Source: Chitinophaga sp. LS1 (lineage in GTDB: Bacteria; Bacteroidota; Bacteroidia; Chitinophagales; Chitinophagaceae). From it: 64,000 bases of DNA. Of the stretch, positions 1-8,384 are shown one piece after another. Under the pieces are notes generated by a model that saw nothing but the letters and a program-made list of their open reading frames with translations, made no database searches and was not told the origin of the DNA. The position numbers and the translations under genes are program-made. Location: NCBI RefSeq assembly GCF_034274695.1, contig NZ_CP128362.1, positions 5,272,501 to 5,336,500 of the forward strand, in the 5' to 3' direction. Numbering within the stretch: position 1 is the stretch's first letter; each line of letters starts with the position of its first letter.

Positions 1-2
1 AT

Positions 3-680
3 ATCTATGCAGCACTGCCTGACGACTGGAAAGTTTACATCGAATACAAAGCCTTCGAACCCAATTTCTATAGCACTACTATCGGCGACTGGGGTCAATC
101 CCTTTTATTTGCCAATAAACTAGGTCCGAAAGCCCAGACATTGGTTGACCTGGGACATCACCTCGCGAATGCAAATATCGAGCAGATTGTAGCCCTCCTC
201 CTTATGGAAGGCAAGCTGGCCGGATTCCATTTCAATGACTCCAAGTATGGTGATGACGACCTCACAGTAGGTAGCATCAACCCTTATCAGTTATTCCTCA
301 TCTTCAATGAACTGGTAGAAGGTATGGATGCCCGTAGTATGCACCACGCCAGCGACCTTGGCTGGATGATCGATGCTTCTCACAATGTAAAAGATCCGTT
401 AGAAGATCTGCTGCAATCAGTAGAAGCCATCAAGATCGCTTACGCACAGGCGCTACTGGTTGATACCAAAGCACTACAGGCTGCACAGCAGAATAATGAT
501 GCAGTAGCCGCACAGGAGATACTGCAACAGGCTTACCGCACAGATGTACGCCCACTGGTTGCACAGGCCCGCCTGAATGCAGGTGGTGTACTGGATCCGA
601 TTGCGTTTTACCGCCAGTATAAGGTGAGAGAAAACCTGATCAAAGAGAGAGGATTGAAGACGGTCGCAACAGGCCTGTAA
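3..680 (+). CDS. rhaI: L-rhamnose isomerase (RhaI type), 3' part
   Basis: The reading frame is open from the window edge and gives the last 225 residues of a TIM-barrel sugar isomerase. The segment with VDLGHHLANANIEQI and AGFHFNDSKYGDDDL resembles the metal- and substrate-binding C-terminal half of the Pseudomonas stutzeri type L-rhamnose isomerase family, which converts L-rhamnose to L-rhamnulose in the cytoplasm. The sugar-kinase and lactate-utilisation genes just downstream support this. The N-terminus lies outside the window. A related aldose/ketose isomerase cannot be excluded. Confidence 0.85.
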   Translation: MYAALPDDWKVYIEYKAFEPNFYSTTIGDWGQSLLFANKLGPKAQTLVDLGHHLANANIEQIVALLLMEGKLAGFHFNDSKYGDDDLTVGSINPYQLFLIFNELVEGMDARSMHHASDLGWMIDASHNVKDPLEDLLQSVEAIKIAYAQALLVDTKALQAAQQNNDAVAAQEILQQAYRTDVRPLVAQARLNAGGVLDPIAFYRQYKVRENLIKERGLKTVATGL

Positions 681-748
681 TCCTGGCCGGTTATAGACTC
701 AGGATCACCGCCACTTCTAATGCCCATTTACATATTGAGATTGAGATT

Positions 749-785
749 GAATTTGTCAATGTGCAAAAGGCATATTGACAAATTC
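749..785 (+). promoter_or_regulatory. Intercistronic hairpin between isomerase and kinase
   Basis: GAATTTGTCAAT at 749-760 is perfectly mirrored by ATTGACAAATTC at 774-785, and the pairing can extend inward (TGC/GCA plus a G-T wobble) to leave a five-base loop. A short T-rich stretch follows. It could be an attenuator or partial terminator that lowers kinase expression, an mRNA-stabilising end for the isomerase, or a dyad operator. Three near-repeats of ATTGAG lie directly upstream (735-750). Confidence 0.55.
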
Positions 786-802
786 TTTTCTAAACAGCAG
801 CC

Positions 803-2206
803 ATGAATTGCATCGCTATCTTAGACATCGGTAAGACCAACAAAAAGTTGTTCCTTATCAATGAACAATACCACATCGTCTATGAAAGAGGCATGAGCTT
901 CCCTGAAACCAAAGACGAAGATGGTGACAAATGTGAAGACATCCAACTTCTCACCCAATGGGTGAAAGATAGTCTGAAAGAACTCACCACCCAACCTGCT
1001 TTCCACGTCAAAGCCATGAACTTCAGTACATATGGCGCCAGCTTCGTTTACCTCAATGAGAACGGCGAAGTCATTGCCCCTTTGTACAACTACCTCAAAT
1101 CGTATCCCACACCATTACAAAATACTTTTCACAACAAATACGGTGGGCAGCTGCTGATCTGTAGCGAAACGGCTTCGCCTGCACTCGGTAGCCTGAATTC
1201 CGGCTTACAATTGTATCGTATCAAAGAACAACAACCAGAGTTGTACAACCAGATTCGTTATGCCTTACACCTTCCGCAATATGTAAGTTACCTGATCTCT
1301 GGCAAGTACATGACTGATATTACAAGCATCGGCTGTCATACCATGCTATGGGATTTCAATCACCAGCAATATCATCACTGGGTAATTCAGGAAGGAATTA
1401 GCGACAAACTACCCCCAATCTTCCCGGCAAACGCCGTTACCAGATGCAAAGGAAATGTGGATGCCTCAAACCGACCCATCGATTACGTAGTCGGTGCCGG
1501 CCTGCACGACAGTTCCGCAGCGCTTATTCCTTACCTGGAAAGCTTCCAGGAACCCTTTGTACTCATCAGTACAGGTACCTGGTGCATCACCCTGAACCCA
1601 TTCAATGACCAACCACTAACCCCTGATGAACTGGAACAGGACTGCCTCTGCTACCTTACCTACCAGGGACGCCCTGTAAAGGCTGCCCGTCTCTTTGCTG
1701 GTAGTGATCACGAGCAACAAGTTCGCAGGCTGTCAGAATATTATCAAACACCGGTAAATTGCTATCAGCAAATCGCCTTTGACCCCGCTATATTTGCCCA
1801 TTTGCAGGCAACAGCGGTAAAGGAAGCACCGCTCTCAGGAAAAGACCTGTTACAGGCCTCCCGGTTTGCTCATAGATCATTGTCAGATTTCACGAGTTAC
1901 GAGATTGCTTATCACCAGCTAATTATGGACCTGATGAAACAACAGCAGCACTCTACTGCGCTTGTGACTACAGGTACAGCGGTGCGACGTATTTTTGTGG
2001 ACGGTGGTTTTGGTAAAAACCCGGTGTACATGCACATGCTGGCAGCGGCATTTCCTCAGATGGAGGTATTTGCAGCTTCTGTCGCACAGGCAACTGCCAT
2101 CGGGGCAGCGCTGGCTATTCACCAGCACTGGAATACCCAGCCTCTACCCGGCGATCTGGTTGAAATGAGGCATTATGCAGTGAACAGGGAATTCGCGTAC
2201 AGGTAG
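803..2206 (+). CDS. rhaB: FGGY-family carbohydrate kinase, probable rhamnulokinase
   Basis: 467 residues, the usual size for FGGY kinases. The N-terminal ATP-phosphate motif is ILDIGKTNKK (about residues 6-15). GAGLHDSSAAL (near residue 235) and STGTWCITL belong to the sugar-binding/ATPase core, and FVDGGFGKNP (near residue 400) is the C-terminal FGGY signature region. It should phosphorylate the ketose made by the upstream isomerase, i.e. L-rhamnulose to rhamnulose-1-phosphate. The family alone does not fix the substrate: L-fuculose or xylulose are alternatives, but the isomerase and the distant rhamnose mutarotase favour rhamnulose. The gene starts 122 bp after the isomerase, across a hairpin. 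Confidence 0.85.
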   Translation: MNCIAILDIGKTNKKLFLINEQYHIVYERGMSFPETKDEDGDKCEDIQLLTQWVKDSLKELTTQPAFHVKAMNFSTYGASFVYLNENGEVIAPLYNYLKSYPTPLQNTFHNKYGGQLLICSETASPALGSLNSGLQLYRIKEQQPELYNQIRYALHLPQYVSYLISGKYMTDITSIGCHTMLWDFNHQQYHHWVIQEGISDKLPPIFPANAVTRCKGNVDASNRPIDYVVGAGLHDSSAALIPYLESFQEPFVLISTGTWCITLNPFNDQPLTPDELEQDCLCYLTYQGRPVKAARLFAGSDHEQQVRRLSEYYQTPVNCYQQIAFDPAIFAHLQATAVKEAPLSGKDLLQASRFAHRSLSDFTSYEIAYHQLIMDLMKQQQHSTALVTTGTAVRRIFVDGGFGKNPVYMHMLAAAFPQMEVFAASVAQATAIGAALAIHQHWNTQPLPGDLVEMRHYAVNREFAYR

Positions 2207-2228
2207 CGCCTTATTTAAACGAACTTAC

Positions 2229-2966
2229 ATGAAAGTAGGACTCTTTATACCTTGCTATATTGACCAGTTCTATCCGCAGGTGGGCATCGCCACTTTATCC
2301 CTGCTGGAAAAACTTGGTTGCGAGGTAGTATATCCGCAGGGGCAAACCTGTTGCGGACAACCCATGGCAAACTCTGGTTTTGAACACCTCACCGGTGGTT
2401 GTAATGAACTATTTGTCAACAACTTTGCAGACTTTGATTACATCGTATCGCCATCGGGTAGTTGTACGCTACATATCAAAGACCATCTGCACGTGCATGA
2501 CAAAGAAGATGCTGCGACCCATATTCGTCAGCACATCTACGAATTGTCTGAATTCTTGACAGACGTACTCAAGGTCAAAAACCTGACCGCCCGCTTCCCG
2601 CATAAAGTTGGTATTCACCAGAGTTGTCACGGACAGCGTGGCCTGCACCTCGCACAGATGACGGAGCTGGTAGCAGCCCCTTATTCCAAACCACAGCAAC
2701 TTCTGCAAATGGTGGATGGACTGGAACTGATAGAACTGGACCGTAAGGATGAGTGCTGCGGTTTCGGTGGTACCTTCTGCGTATTCGAAGAAGCGGTTTC
2801 TGTGAAAATGGGGAAAGACCGTGTAGCTGATCATGAAAAGCATGGTGCCGAATATATCACAGGTAATGATGTCAGCTGTCTCATGCACCTGGAAGGTATT
2901 CTCAAAAGACAGCAGAGCAAGGTGAAAGTACTGCACATCGCAGAGATCCTGAATGCTGCTTTTTAA
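2229..2966 (+). CDS. lutA: LutA/LldE: Fe-S subunit of L-lactate oxidase
   Basis: 245 residues with two cysteine-rich CCG modules: CCGQPMANSG near residue 42 and CCGFGGTFC near residue 176, plus a lone Cys in the IHQSCHGQRG segment. This matches LutA/YkgE, the electron-transfer subunit of the LutABC complex that oxidises L-lactate to pyruvate. L-lactate is the expected end product of rhamnose breakdown via L-lactaldehyde, so its place behind the rhamnose genes is sensible. It starts 22 bp after the kinase and is followed 18 bp later by lutB. Confidence 0.93.
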   Translation: MKVGLFIPCYIDQFYPQVGIATLSLLEKLGCEVVYPQGQTCCGQPMANSGFEHLTGGCNELFVNNFADFDYIVSPSGSCTLHIKDHLHVHDKEDAATHIRQHIYELSEFLTDVLKVKNLTARFPHKVGIHQSCHGQRGLHLAQMTELVAAPYSKPQQLLQMVDGLELIELDRKDECCGFGGTFCVFEEAVSVKMGKDRVADHEKHGAEYITGNDVSCLMHLEGILKRQQSKVKVLHIAEILNAAF

Positions 2967-2984
2967 ACACCAAAACTGATCTGA

Positions 2985-4367
2985 ATGGAACCAACAACTG
3001 CACATAAAGAGCACGCTGAACTGGCGGAGACCTTCAATAAAGACGAAGCGAGAGTAAACTGGCATGATGAGACCTTGTGGTGGGTACGTCAGAAGAGAGA
3101 TAAAATGGCGTGGTCCCTCCCTGAATGGGAAGACCTGCGTGAAACCGCGTCCCGGATCAAGTTCAATGTACTCGGCAATCTCCATGATTACCTGGTAGAA
3201 TTTGAAAAGAATGCGCAACTCAACGGTGCGGCCGTTCACTGGGCGGCTGATGCTAAAGAACACAATGAAATCGTACTAAAACTATTACAGGAACAGGGCG
3301 TGCAGCGCATGGTAAAAAGTAAATCCATGCTCACGGAAGAGTGTCACCTGAACCCATTTCTGGCAGAACATGGCATTGAAGTGATCGATACGGATCTGGG
3401 CGAGCGCATTGTGCAGCTGGCGAAGGAACCTCCCAGTCACATCGTACTGCCTTGTATCCATAAAAAGAAAGAAGAAATCGGAGATCTGTTCCATATTCAC
3501 TTAGGTACCCCTGCGGGGAATGCGGATCCTAAGTTCCTCACTGCGGCTGCCAGACTACACCTCAGAAAGGAATTTATACAGTCCCGCGCGGCGATCACGG
3601 GCGTGAACTTTGCCGTAGCCGAAACAGGGGAGATGGTAGTGTGTACCAACGAAGGGAATGCCGATATGGGCGCTCACCTTGCAGATGTACATATTGCCTG
3701 TATGGGGATTGAGAAAATCATCCCGCAGCGTAAACACCTCGGGGTATTTCTGCGTTTGCTGGCGCGTAGTGCTACCGGGCAGCCGATTACAACTTACAGT
3801 AGTCATTTCCGGAAACCTGGAGCAGGACAAAAACTGCATATCGTGCTGGTAGATAATGGACGTAGCCGTCAGTTGGGCAGGGAGGAATTCCGTAACTCAC
3901 TGAAATGTATCCGTTGTGGTGCATGTATGAACACCTGTCCGGTATATCGCCGAAGCGGTGGTCATAGTTATCACAACGCGGTAGCGGGGCCAATCGGGGC
4001 GATCCTGGCACCTAACCTGGATATGAAAGAGAATGCGGACCTGCCATTTGCATCTACGCTCTGTGGCTCCTGTTCAAATGTATGTCCGGTGAAGATCAAT
4101 ATTCACGAGCAGCTGTATAAATGGAGACAGGTCATTGTGCAGGAAGGATACGCGACGACTTCCAAGAAAGCAAGTATGCAGATGATGAATATGGTGCTGT
4201 CAAGACCGACAGTGTTTAAGACAGCTGGTGGGGTAGGACGCTGGGTAATGCGACATTTCCCTGGCGTGGTGAATAATGGGTTGAACCCATGGTATAAACA
4301 AAGAGATATGCCGGAAGCACCGAAACAGTCATTCGCTGATTGGTATAAAAAGAACAAAACGCTTTAG
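2985..4367 (+). CDS. lutB: LutB/LldF: ferredoxin-type subunit of L-lactate oxidase
   Basis: 460 residues, full length for LutB/YkgF. The N-terminal two thirds is a LUD domain. The C-terminal part has two 4Fe-4S motifs, CIRCGACMNTCP near residue 308 and CGSCSNVCP near residue 359. It works with LutA and LutC in L-lactate oxidation. LutC does not follow directly; it is encoded at 15944-16513. The stop codon lies inside a strong bidirectional terminator hairpin shared with the convergent next gene. Confidence 0.93.
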   Translation: MEPTTAHKEHAELAETFNKDEARVNWHDETLWWVRQKRDKMAWSLPEWEDLRETASRIKFNVLGNLHDYLVEFEKNAQLNGAAVHWAADAKEHNEIVLKLLQEQGVQRMVKSKSMLTEECHLNPFLAEHGIEVIDTDLGERIVQLAKEPPSHIVLPCIHKKKEEIGDLFHIHLGTPAGNADPKFLTAAARLHLRKEFIQSRAAITGVNFAVAETGEMVVCTNEGNADMGAHLADVHIACMGIEKIIPQRKHLGVFLRLLARSATGQPITTYSSHFRKPGAGQKLHIVLVDNGRSRQLGREEFRNSLKCIRCGACMNTCPVYRRSGGHSYHNAVAGPIGAILAPNLDMKENADLPFASTLCGSCSNVCPVKINIHEQLYKWRQVIVQEGYATTSKKASMQMMNMVLSRPTVFKTAGGVGRWVMRHFPGVVNNGLNPWYKQRDMPEAPKQSFADWYKKNKTL

Positions 4368-4389
4368 CCTTAGGTTAAAGCGTTTTGTT
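4353..4389. terminator. Bidirectional terminator between lutB and convergent gene
   Basis: A perfect 14-bp stem, AACAAAACGCTTTA at 4353-4366 with its complement at 4376-4389, encloses a nine-base loop and carries A/T runs on both sides. It overlaps the last codons of lutB and the last codons of the opposite-strand gene, so one hairpin ends both transcripts. Confidence 0.85.
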
Positions 4390-5412
4390 TAAATTCTTTT
4401 TGTCCAGGCCTTTTAAATGATCCAGGTCTCCTTTCACAGTACCTGCAACCCCTTCAAACACGTAATTCTTTCCATCACTTACCACCCTCACACCAATCTT
4501 CCCATTCCCCTCGTCGTATATTTCATAGGCCGCATCGTCATTTTTAAAGGCTAATTTCCCATTACTGAGGGTCATGGCACCTCCTACATTCTCCTGCGTC
4601 TTTTCGTCGTATATGACCTCCGGATAGGAGAATTCTATACTGCCATCTTTCTGACACAGGGCATAAAACAGGAACTCGCCCTGCGCTGCCTGAAACAATA
4701 CGACCTGTTTCCCGTTCTTTGCCAGTGTAAATGAGAACAGGGTATCTGCTTCTGAAATATATTGTTTCAAAGTTTGTTCCTCCTTCCCATTCACCCAGGT
4801 CTGCTGAGATACTTCTTCGAAGAAAGGTTCTGTATTACTCAAACTTGATTCTTCCACACTCAGTGTCTTTAGCTGTCCATTCTCTACTTTAAACCGGGAA
4901 AACTGGTGCCAGCAGCAACCACTCTTCGTCATGGTCTCCAGTACCTTATCTTTCTGGTTGACAACAAACATCCCACAATACTCCTGCGCCAGCCTGGTAA
5001 AAGCGTCACTATGCTTAAAACCCACTCCCTGCGCCAGCCAGATCTGGAAAGAAGGCCCGTGGTAACAACTATTTTGTCCATCCATGAGGGCAAAATCCTT
5101 CACCCCGTCAAAATTGAAATCCTCATAAATAATCAGGCTTTGCTCCCCATAAGGAGCCTCCATGATATTGGCCTTCACCTGGCCTTCATGCAAATCAAAG
5201 GTGAGTTCATCCGACGTTGTGTGCATCAGCTCTTTCTTCGTTGCTCTGTCAAATACCTTTACTGTACCGGCTTTGAACACGTCTGCCGTATCGCGCACCT
5301 GCACCAGTCCGTAGTATTTGTTCGAGAAACCATCAATTTTAAAAGAGATAGAATGCTGCGCAAAAGCATTGCTGCATGCCAAAAGTAGAAGAATAAGAGG
5401 AGTTGTTTTCAT
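4375..5412 (-). CDS. Secreted protein with XAC2610-like domain
   Basis: 345 residues from the chosen ATG, which starts a signal peptide (MKTTPLILLLLACSNAFAQ). The frame is open further upstream, but the extra residues would precede the signal and are unlikely. Around residues 110-140 it has DFNFDGVKDFALMDG and GPSFQIWL, the pattern of XAC2610-related exported proteins with a calcium-like DxNxDG loop. Function is unknown; it is probably periplasmic or on the cell surface. Convergent with lutB and monocistronic. Confidence 0.7.
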   Translation of the reverse strand: MKTTPLILLLLACSNAFAQHSISFKIDGFSNKYYGLVQVRDTADVFKAGTVKVFDRATKKELMHTTSDELTFDLHEGQVKANIMEAPYGEQSLIIYEDFNFDGVKDFALMDGQNSCYHGPSFQIWLAQGVGFKHSDAFTRLAQEYCGMFVVNQKDKVLETMTKSGCCWHQFSRFKVENGQLKTLSVEESSLSNTEPFFEEVSQQTWVNGKEEQTLKQYISEADTLFSFTLAKNGKQVVLFQAAQGEFLFYALCQKDGSIEFSYPEVIYDEKTQENVGGAMTLSNGKLAFKNDDAAYEIYDEGNGKIGVRVVSDGKNYVFEGVAGTVKGDLDHLKGLDKKNLNKTL

Positions 5413-5625
5413 GACAATAAGTTCCACTACAAAGCTAACAACAGTTAGCGAGGTGTGCAAGTTTCTTCTGTAGCCTTCTTTCCACTTCCTGTACCCTCCC
5501 GGTACACAGCGGTAGGCGGCACCTCATCCGTGGCAGGGGCCTACCATCTTTCCTTCTCTTACACGGCACGTTCGTTGTATCTCAATACGTTGTTGACCTA
5601 TCATTCATCCTTTAAATGCTGAACT

Positions 5626-6687
5626 ATGTTATCAGATCATTTAGTTGTAATGCAAAAACACGAAACCCCGCCCTGTGTTTCAATTGTCGTAGCATTAGAC
5701 GGGGCGCAGGATAGAAAAGCGGCCTTACAACTGGTAAACCAATCCATTGAAGAAACCGCAGCCCACCTCCGTACCGCCTGGCCTGACAAGGCGGAGGCAC
5801 TGACTAATGCGTTAATTGAACTCTCCGATAGTTATACATACAGCCCTGTAGACAAAGGTATAGGGTTATATGTAGCGCCAAATTATAATACGCTATTCTG
5901 CTTCTCCTTCCCGGTGCAGGCAAAAGTGTGCCTTGGGAAAAAATTCGCGTTGCGTGAGCTATTGTACCAGGAACAATACGGTTTTGACTACCTCGTATTG
6001 CACCTGGAAGAGAAAAAGGTCCAGCTATATCGTGGTAGGATGGGCCGGCTGGAACAGATGAACGATGCTAACTTCCCATTCAACTTTGATAACGAATACG
6101 ACTATGGTACAACTACCACAGGCGAAAGAAATAAGGATAAATCTGTGGTAGCAAGTCTGCGTCAGAAGAGTTTCTATAAGGCGGCAGACAAATTGCTGGA
6201 AGCTTACCTGCACGGACAGCCTTTGATCTTAACCGGGCCTACTAAAGATATCGGATACTTCGAAGATGTATCCAATCACAAAAAAAATGTCACCGCTTCC
6301 GTTCATGGCAATTTCTCCAGTGTGCCATTGAAGACGTTGGAAGACAAAGCATGGCCGGCAGTAAAATCTTTTATTGAAATGCGGGATCAGCAGGTGATCC
6401 GTGAACTGGAAGATCGGAATGCGCAGGTGGTAGATGGGATACGGGATGTACTGCGTGCCGCCAGAAATGGACAGGGTAGTAAGCTGTTGATTGAAAAAGA
6501 TTTCAACCCGGCAGACTTTACCGATGAACTCACAGGTCGTTTAAGAACCCAAAGCCCTGAGACAACTCATACCATTGATGCCGTTGAAGACGCTATGCGC
6601 GCAGTGATCGATAAGAACGGGGAAATTATATTTGTAAAAGACGGGGTTTTAGAAGACCATAAACATATCGCATTAATTACACGTTGA
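5626..6687 (+). CDS. Bacterial aeRF1-like protein, possible ribosome-associated factor
   Basis: 353 residues. The layout resembles the bacterial archaeo-eukaryotic release factor families (baeRF, PF18845-like): an N-terminal PCVSIVVAL segment, a middle DYLVLHLEEKKVQLYRG segment typical of the aeRF1-type core, and a charged helical C-terminal part. Some members of this wider superfamily, such as Balon, bind stalled or hibernating ribosomes. That role here is inference. No catalytic GGQ motif is visible. Alone between a divergent region and a terminator. Confidence 0.6.
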   Translation: MLSDHLVVMQKHETPPCVSIVVALDGAQDRKAALQLVNQSIEETAAHLRTAWPDKAEALTNALIELSDSYTYSPVDKGIGLYVAPNYNTLFCFSFPVQAKVCLGKKFALRELLYQEQYGFDYLVLHLEEKKVQLYRGRMGRLEQMNDANFPFNFDNEYDYGTTTTGERNKDKSVVASLRQKSFYKAADKLLEAYLHGQPLILTGPTKDIGYFEDVSNHKKNVTASVHGNFSSVPLKTLEDKAWPAVKSFIEMRDQQVIRELEDRNAQVVDGIRDVLRAARNGQGSKLLIEKDFNPADFTDELTGRLRTQSPETTHTIDAVEDAMRAVIDKNGEIIFVKDGVLEDHKHIALITR

Positions 6688-6722
6688 TTAAATATGCTTG
6701 TCCAGGTATGTTTCATTGGGTT

Positions 6723-6765
6723 AAACATGAGGCAGCGGGAAGAGTGTTCCTGCTGCCTCATGTTT
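6723..6765. terminator. Bidirectional terminator between baeRF-like gene and susD
   Basis: AAACATGAGGCAGC at 6723-6736 pairs perfectly with 6752-6765. An inner GGAA/TTCC extension and T-runs outside complete the hairpin. It lies between two convergent genes. Confidence 0.88.
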
Positions 6766-6782
6766 TGTTATTGAACCACTTA

Positions 6783-8384
6783 TTATTGTGCAACATCCCA
6801 CCACATGCGGGAGGTGTAATTATCTCCACCACTCAGCAAAGCCACGGCTGCATTATAGTTCGTAGCATTCGCTGTTTTCTCACTGGATTGATAAGGGATC
6901 CTTCTTGGAATAGTTCCGTTGGTAAAGTTGTTACTATATACCACTGGTGTCAGCTCCGGATATCCTGATCTGCGCCAGTTGATCCATGCTTCAATATGAT
7001 TGAAAAGCGTACCATCTGTAATCCAGTATTGTTCGTTGATCTGCTTCAGAGAAGCCGTAGTGGAAGTTACATCCAGTGGATGCGCTGTCGTATAGGTTGC
7101 TGCGGTAGCTGCAGAAATAGTCGCTTCTGAAGAACTGAAAGTAGCGAGTGACTGCATTGCTGCTGCCACACCATTTGCATAGTGCACAGATGCCGCGCTA
7201 CCTACACTCCAACCTCTCACAGCTGCTTCTGCCAGCAACAGTTCTGTCTCTGCATAGGTTAAGACAAAGTTAGGACCGCTTTTATCCCTGAAAATGGCGA
7301 CCGTAGGTCTGGAATAGTTGCCCAACGGTGCTTCATCACTACTACTGCCGGTCGCACCAGGATAGCCCGGAGCATTGCTGATATCTGTCGTACCACCATT
7401 CAGATCATACCCATTGGGCATACCCAGCTGTACGCTTGAATCCATATCACCTGCGAGTGACTGATCATTATTGGCTGTCAGCCCTGCTTCCGGGATCTCT
7501 CCAATGATAGACAGGCGCGGGTCATTGTTTGTTCGGAGGTAGTCGATGAAAGACTGACTCCATTTCACTTCTCTGAAATCATCTGATACCAGCAGCGAGC
7601 TGGCGGTACTATTCGTATAGCCATTTGAATTATCTGCCAGTACAAACGCGTTGTCGTCAATGCTGCTAAAAACCCCACCGGTATATGCTTTCTCTGCGTA
7701 GGTCTTAGCCGTGGTCAGGTCCACTTTGGTAAGCCGCATGGCCATTTTCAGCATCAGTGAATAACCCAGTTTTTTCCACTGTGCAATATCCCCATCATAA
7801 AATAAGTCAGAAGTGATCTCATCTGCCGAAGCATCCAGTTTCTCCGTCGCACTGTCTACCTGTGCGAGCATGTTGTAGTAAATAGAATCCTGGGTATCAT
7901 ATACGGGCTCTGTGATACCTTCCTTTGCCTGCAAGGCCTGGGAGAAAGGAACATTTCCATAAGAATCCGTCACTCGCTGCAGGATCATATTTTTCATAAT
8001 CAGACCGATGTAGTAAAGGTTCATTTTCCCTTTCTCTTTTGCAAGGGTCATCATCTCGTACGCATAACTTGCTGCCTGGTAGTCTGCATTCCATGGATTA
8101 TCCTGGTAAGACACCTGGTTGGTAGAAGCTACATACTTATCACCATTACTATAATAGCCATAAGTGGAAGACAACACCTGTACCCACATACTTTCAAACA
8201 ACAACTGGTTATACCCCGTATTGGAATAATACCATTCGGAATAGGAGAGCAGGTAGTTTGGATCCAGGGAAGAGGAACTGGTAGCATTAGGATCCGTATT
8301 AACTGAATCAAATTTCTTGGTACAACCGTTGACAAACAGTGCAGCTACGGCTGCTATATAGAGGAAACGCTTTCTCATTGTCAT
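6783..8384 (-). CDS. SusD/RagB-family outer-membrane nutrient-binding lipoprotein
   Basis: 533 residues beginning with a lipoprotein signal whose lipobox ends in VNGC (Cys about residue 21). SusD-like helical repeats follow, with VTDSYGNVPFSQAL and the C-terminal FNHIEAWINWRRSGYPEL typical of the SusD-like 2 family. It should sit on top of the SusC pore as a surface lid that captures an oligomeric substrate. Its ATG shares one base with the SusC stop (TAATG), so translation is coupled. Substrate unknown: no glycoside hydrolase is adjacent, and a periplasmic M20 peptidase lies 5 kb away. Confidence 0.93.
   Translation of the reverse strand: MTMRKRFLYIAAVAALFVNGCTKKFDSVNTDPNATSSSSLDPNYLLSYSEWYYSNTGYNQLLFESMWVQVLSSTYGYYSNGDKYVASTNQVSYQDNPWNADYQAASYAYEMMTLAKEKGKMNLYYIGLIMKNMILQRVTDSYGNVPFSQALQAKEGITEPVYDTQDSIYYNMLAQVDSATEKLDASADEITSDLFYDGDIAQWKKLGYSLMLKMAMRLTKVDLTTAKTYAEKAYTGGVFSSIDDNAFVLADNSNGYTNSTASSLLVSDDFREVKWSQSFIDYLRTNNDPRLSIIGEIPEAGLTANNDQSLAGDMDSSVQLGMPNGYDLNGGTTDISNAPGYPGATGSSSDEAPLGNYSRPTVAIFRDKSGPNFVLTYAETELLLAEAAVRGWSVGSAASVHYANGVAAAMQSLATFSSSEATISAATAATYTTAHPLDVTSTTASLKQINEQYWITDGTLFNHIEAWINWRRSGYPELTPVVYSNNFTNGTIPRRIPYQSSEKTANATNYNAAVALLSGGDNYTSRMWWDVAQ

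Noticed and set aside
2469..3263. A 264-codon open frame antisense to lutA/lutB
   Set aside because: It is fully opposite two clearly conserved genes, has no family-like motif and reflects codon bias of the real strand.
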